Assembly: GCA_016302655.1 (NCBI GenBank)
Contig: JAEDNF010000104.1
Coordinates: 1 to 6,071 of the forward strand
DNA: 6,071 bases
From: Oscillospiraceae bacterium
GTDB taxonomy: Bacteria > Bacillota > Clostridia > Oscillospirales > Ruminococcaceae
Direction of reading: 5' to 3'
The notes under the pieces are model-generated. The model saw only the letters and a list, made by a program, of their open reading frames with translations, ran no database searches and was not told the origin of the DNA. Numbering within the stretch: position 1 is the stretch's first letter; each line of letters starts with the position of its first letter. Made by a program: the position numbers and the translations under genes. Shown in pieces: positions 6,026 to 6,071 of the stretch.

Positions 6026-6071
6026 GAAAAATTGACCACTGCGCCAAGCCATCCTCACTTCATCCGCCACC

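Noticed and set aside
5951..6070. A 39-codon minus-strand frame open to the right edge
   Set aside because: It is too short to judge, lacks a recognisable motif, and overlaps the plus-strand frame; it could be chance.

Overview
The window holds six tightly packed genes, all on the minus strand, that read from right to left as one apparent operon. A sigma-A-type promoter (about 5653-5681) lies upstream of the first gene and a hairpin terminator (about 25-57) follows the last. Strong AAGGAGG-type ribosome sites, GTG and TTG starts, moderate GC and RelA/SpoIIE/RsbW/STAS-type proteins suggest a Gram-positive Firmicute, probably a Clostridia member of the Ruminococcus/Oscillospiraceae kind. The taxonomic placement is an inference and is not decisive.

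In transcription order the genes are: (1) a condensation-domain/alcohol-acetyltransferase-like protein (4253-5551); (2) a RelA/SpoT-type (p)ppGpp synthetase-domain protein with a helical C-terminal extension (3120-4190); (3) a stand-alone HD hydrolase of the SpoT/Mesh1 type (2552-3118); (4) a multi-spanning membrane protein with a HAMP-like linker and a SpoIIE/RsbU PP2C phosphatase domain (808-2568, corrected TTG start); (5) an RsbW/SpoIIAB-like ATP-binding serine kinase (398-805); (6) a STAS anti-sigma-factor antagonist (83-382). Junctions 2/3, 3/4, 4/5 and 5/6 are a 1-nt gap, a 17-nt overlap, a 2-nt gap and a 15-nt gap, so the last five genes are probably translationally coupled. The 1/2 junction is 62 nt with no clear terminator.

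Genes 4-6 form a complete partner-switching module. The kinase would phosphorylate the STAS protein on Ser54, the membrane phosphatase would remove that phosphate in response to a signal, and the free STAS protein would then sequester the kinase and release its target. No sigma factor or other target is encoded here. Genes 2-3 are a split alarmone synthetase/hydrolase pair in which the recognisable catalytic residues are present in both proteins. The most interesting aspect is the co-transcription of an alarmone making/breaking pair with a partner-switching cascade. This suggests, without proving, that nucleotide second-messenger metabolism and the switch are co-regulated or act on the same stress output. 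The synthetase/hydrolase pair could also be a toxSAS-like toxin/antitoxin unit.

The right-hand part (5682-6071) has no convincing intact gene: an AT-rich stretch, then a 49-codon plus-strand open frame without a usable start that may be a gene remnant, overlapping an imperfect inverted repeat.
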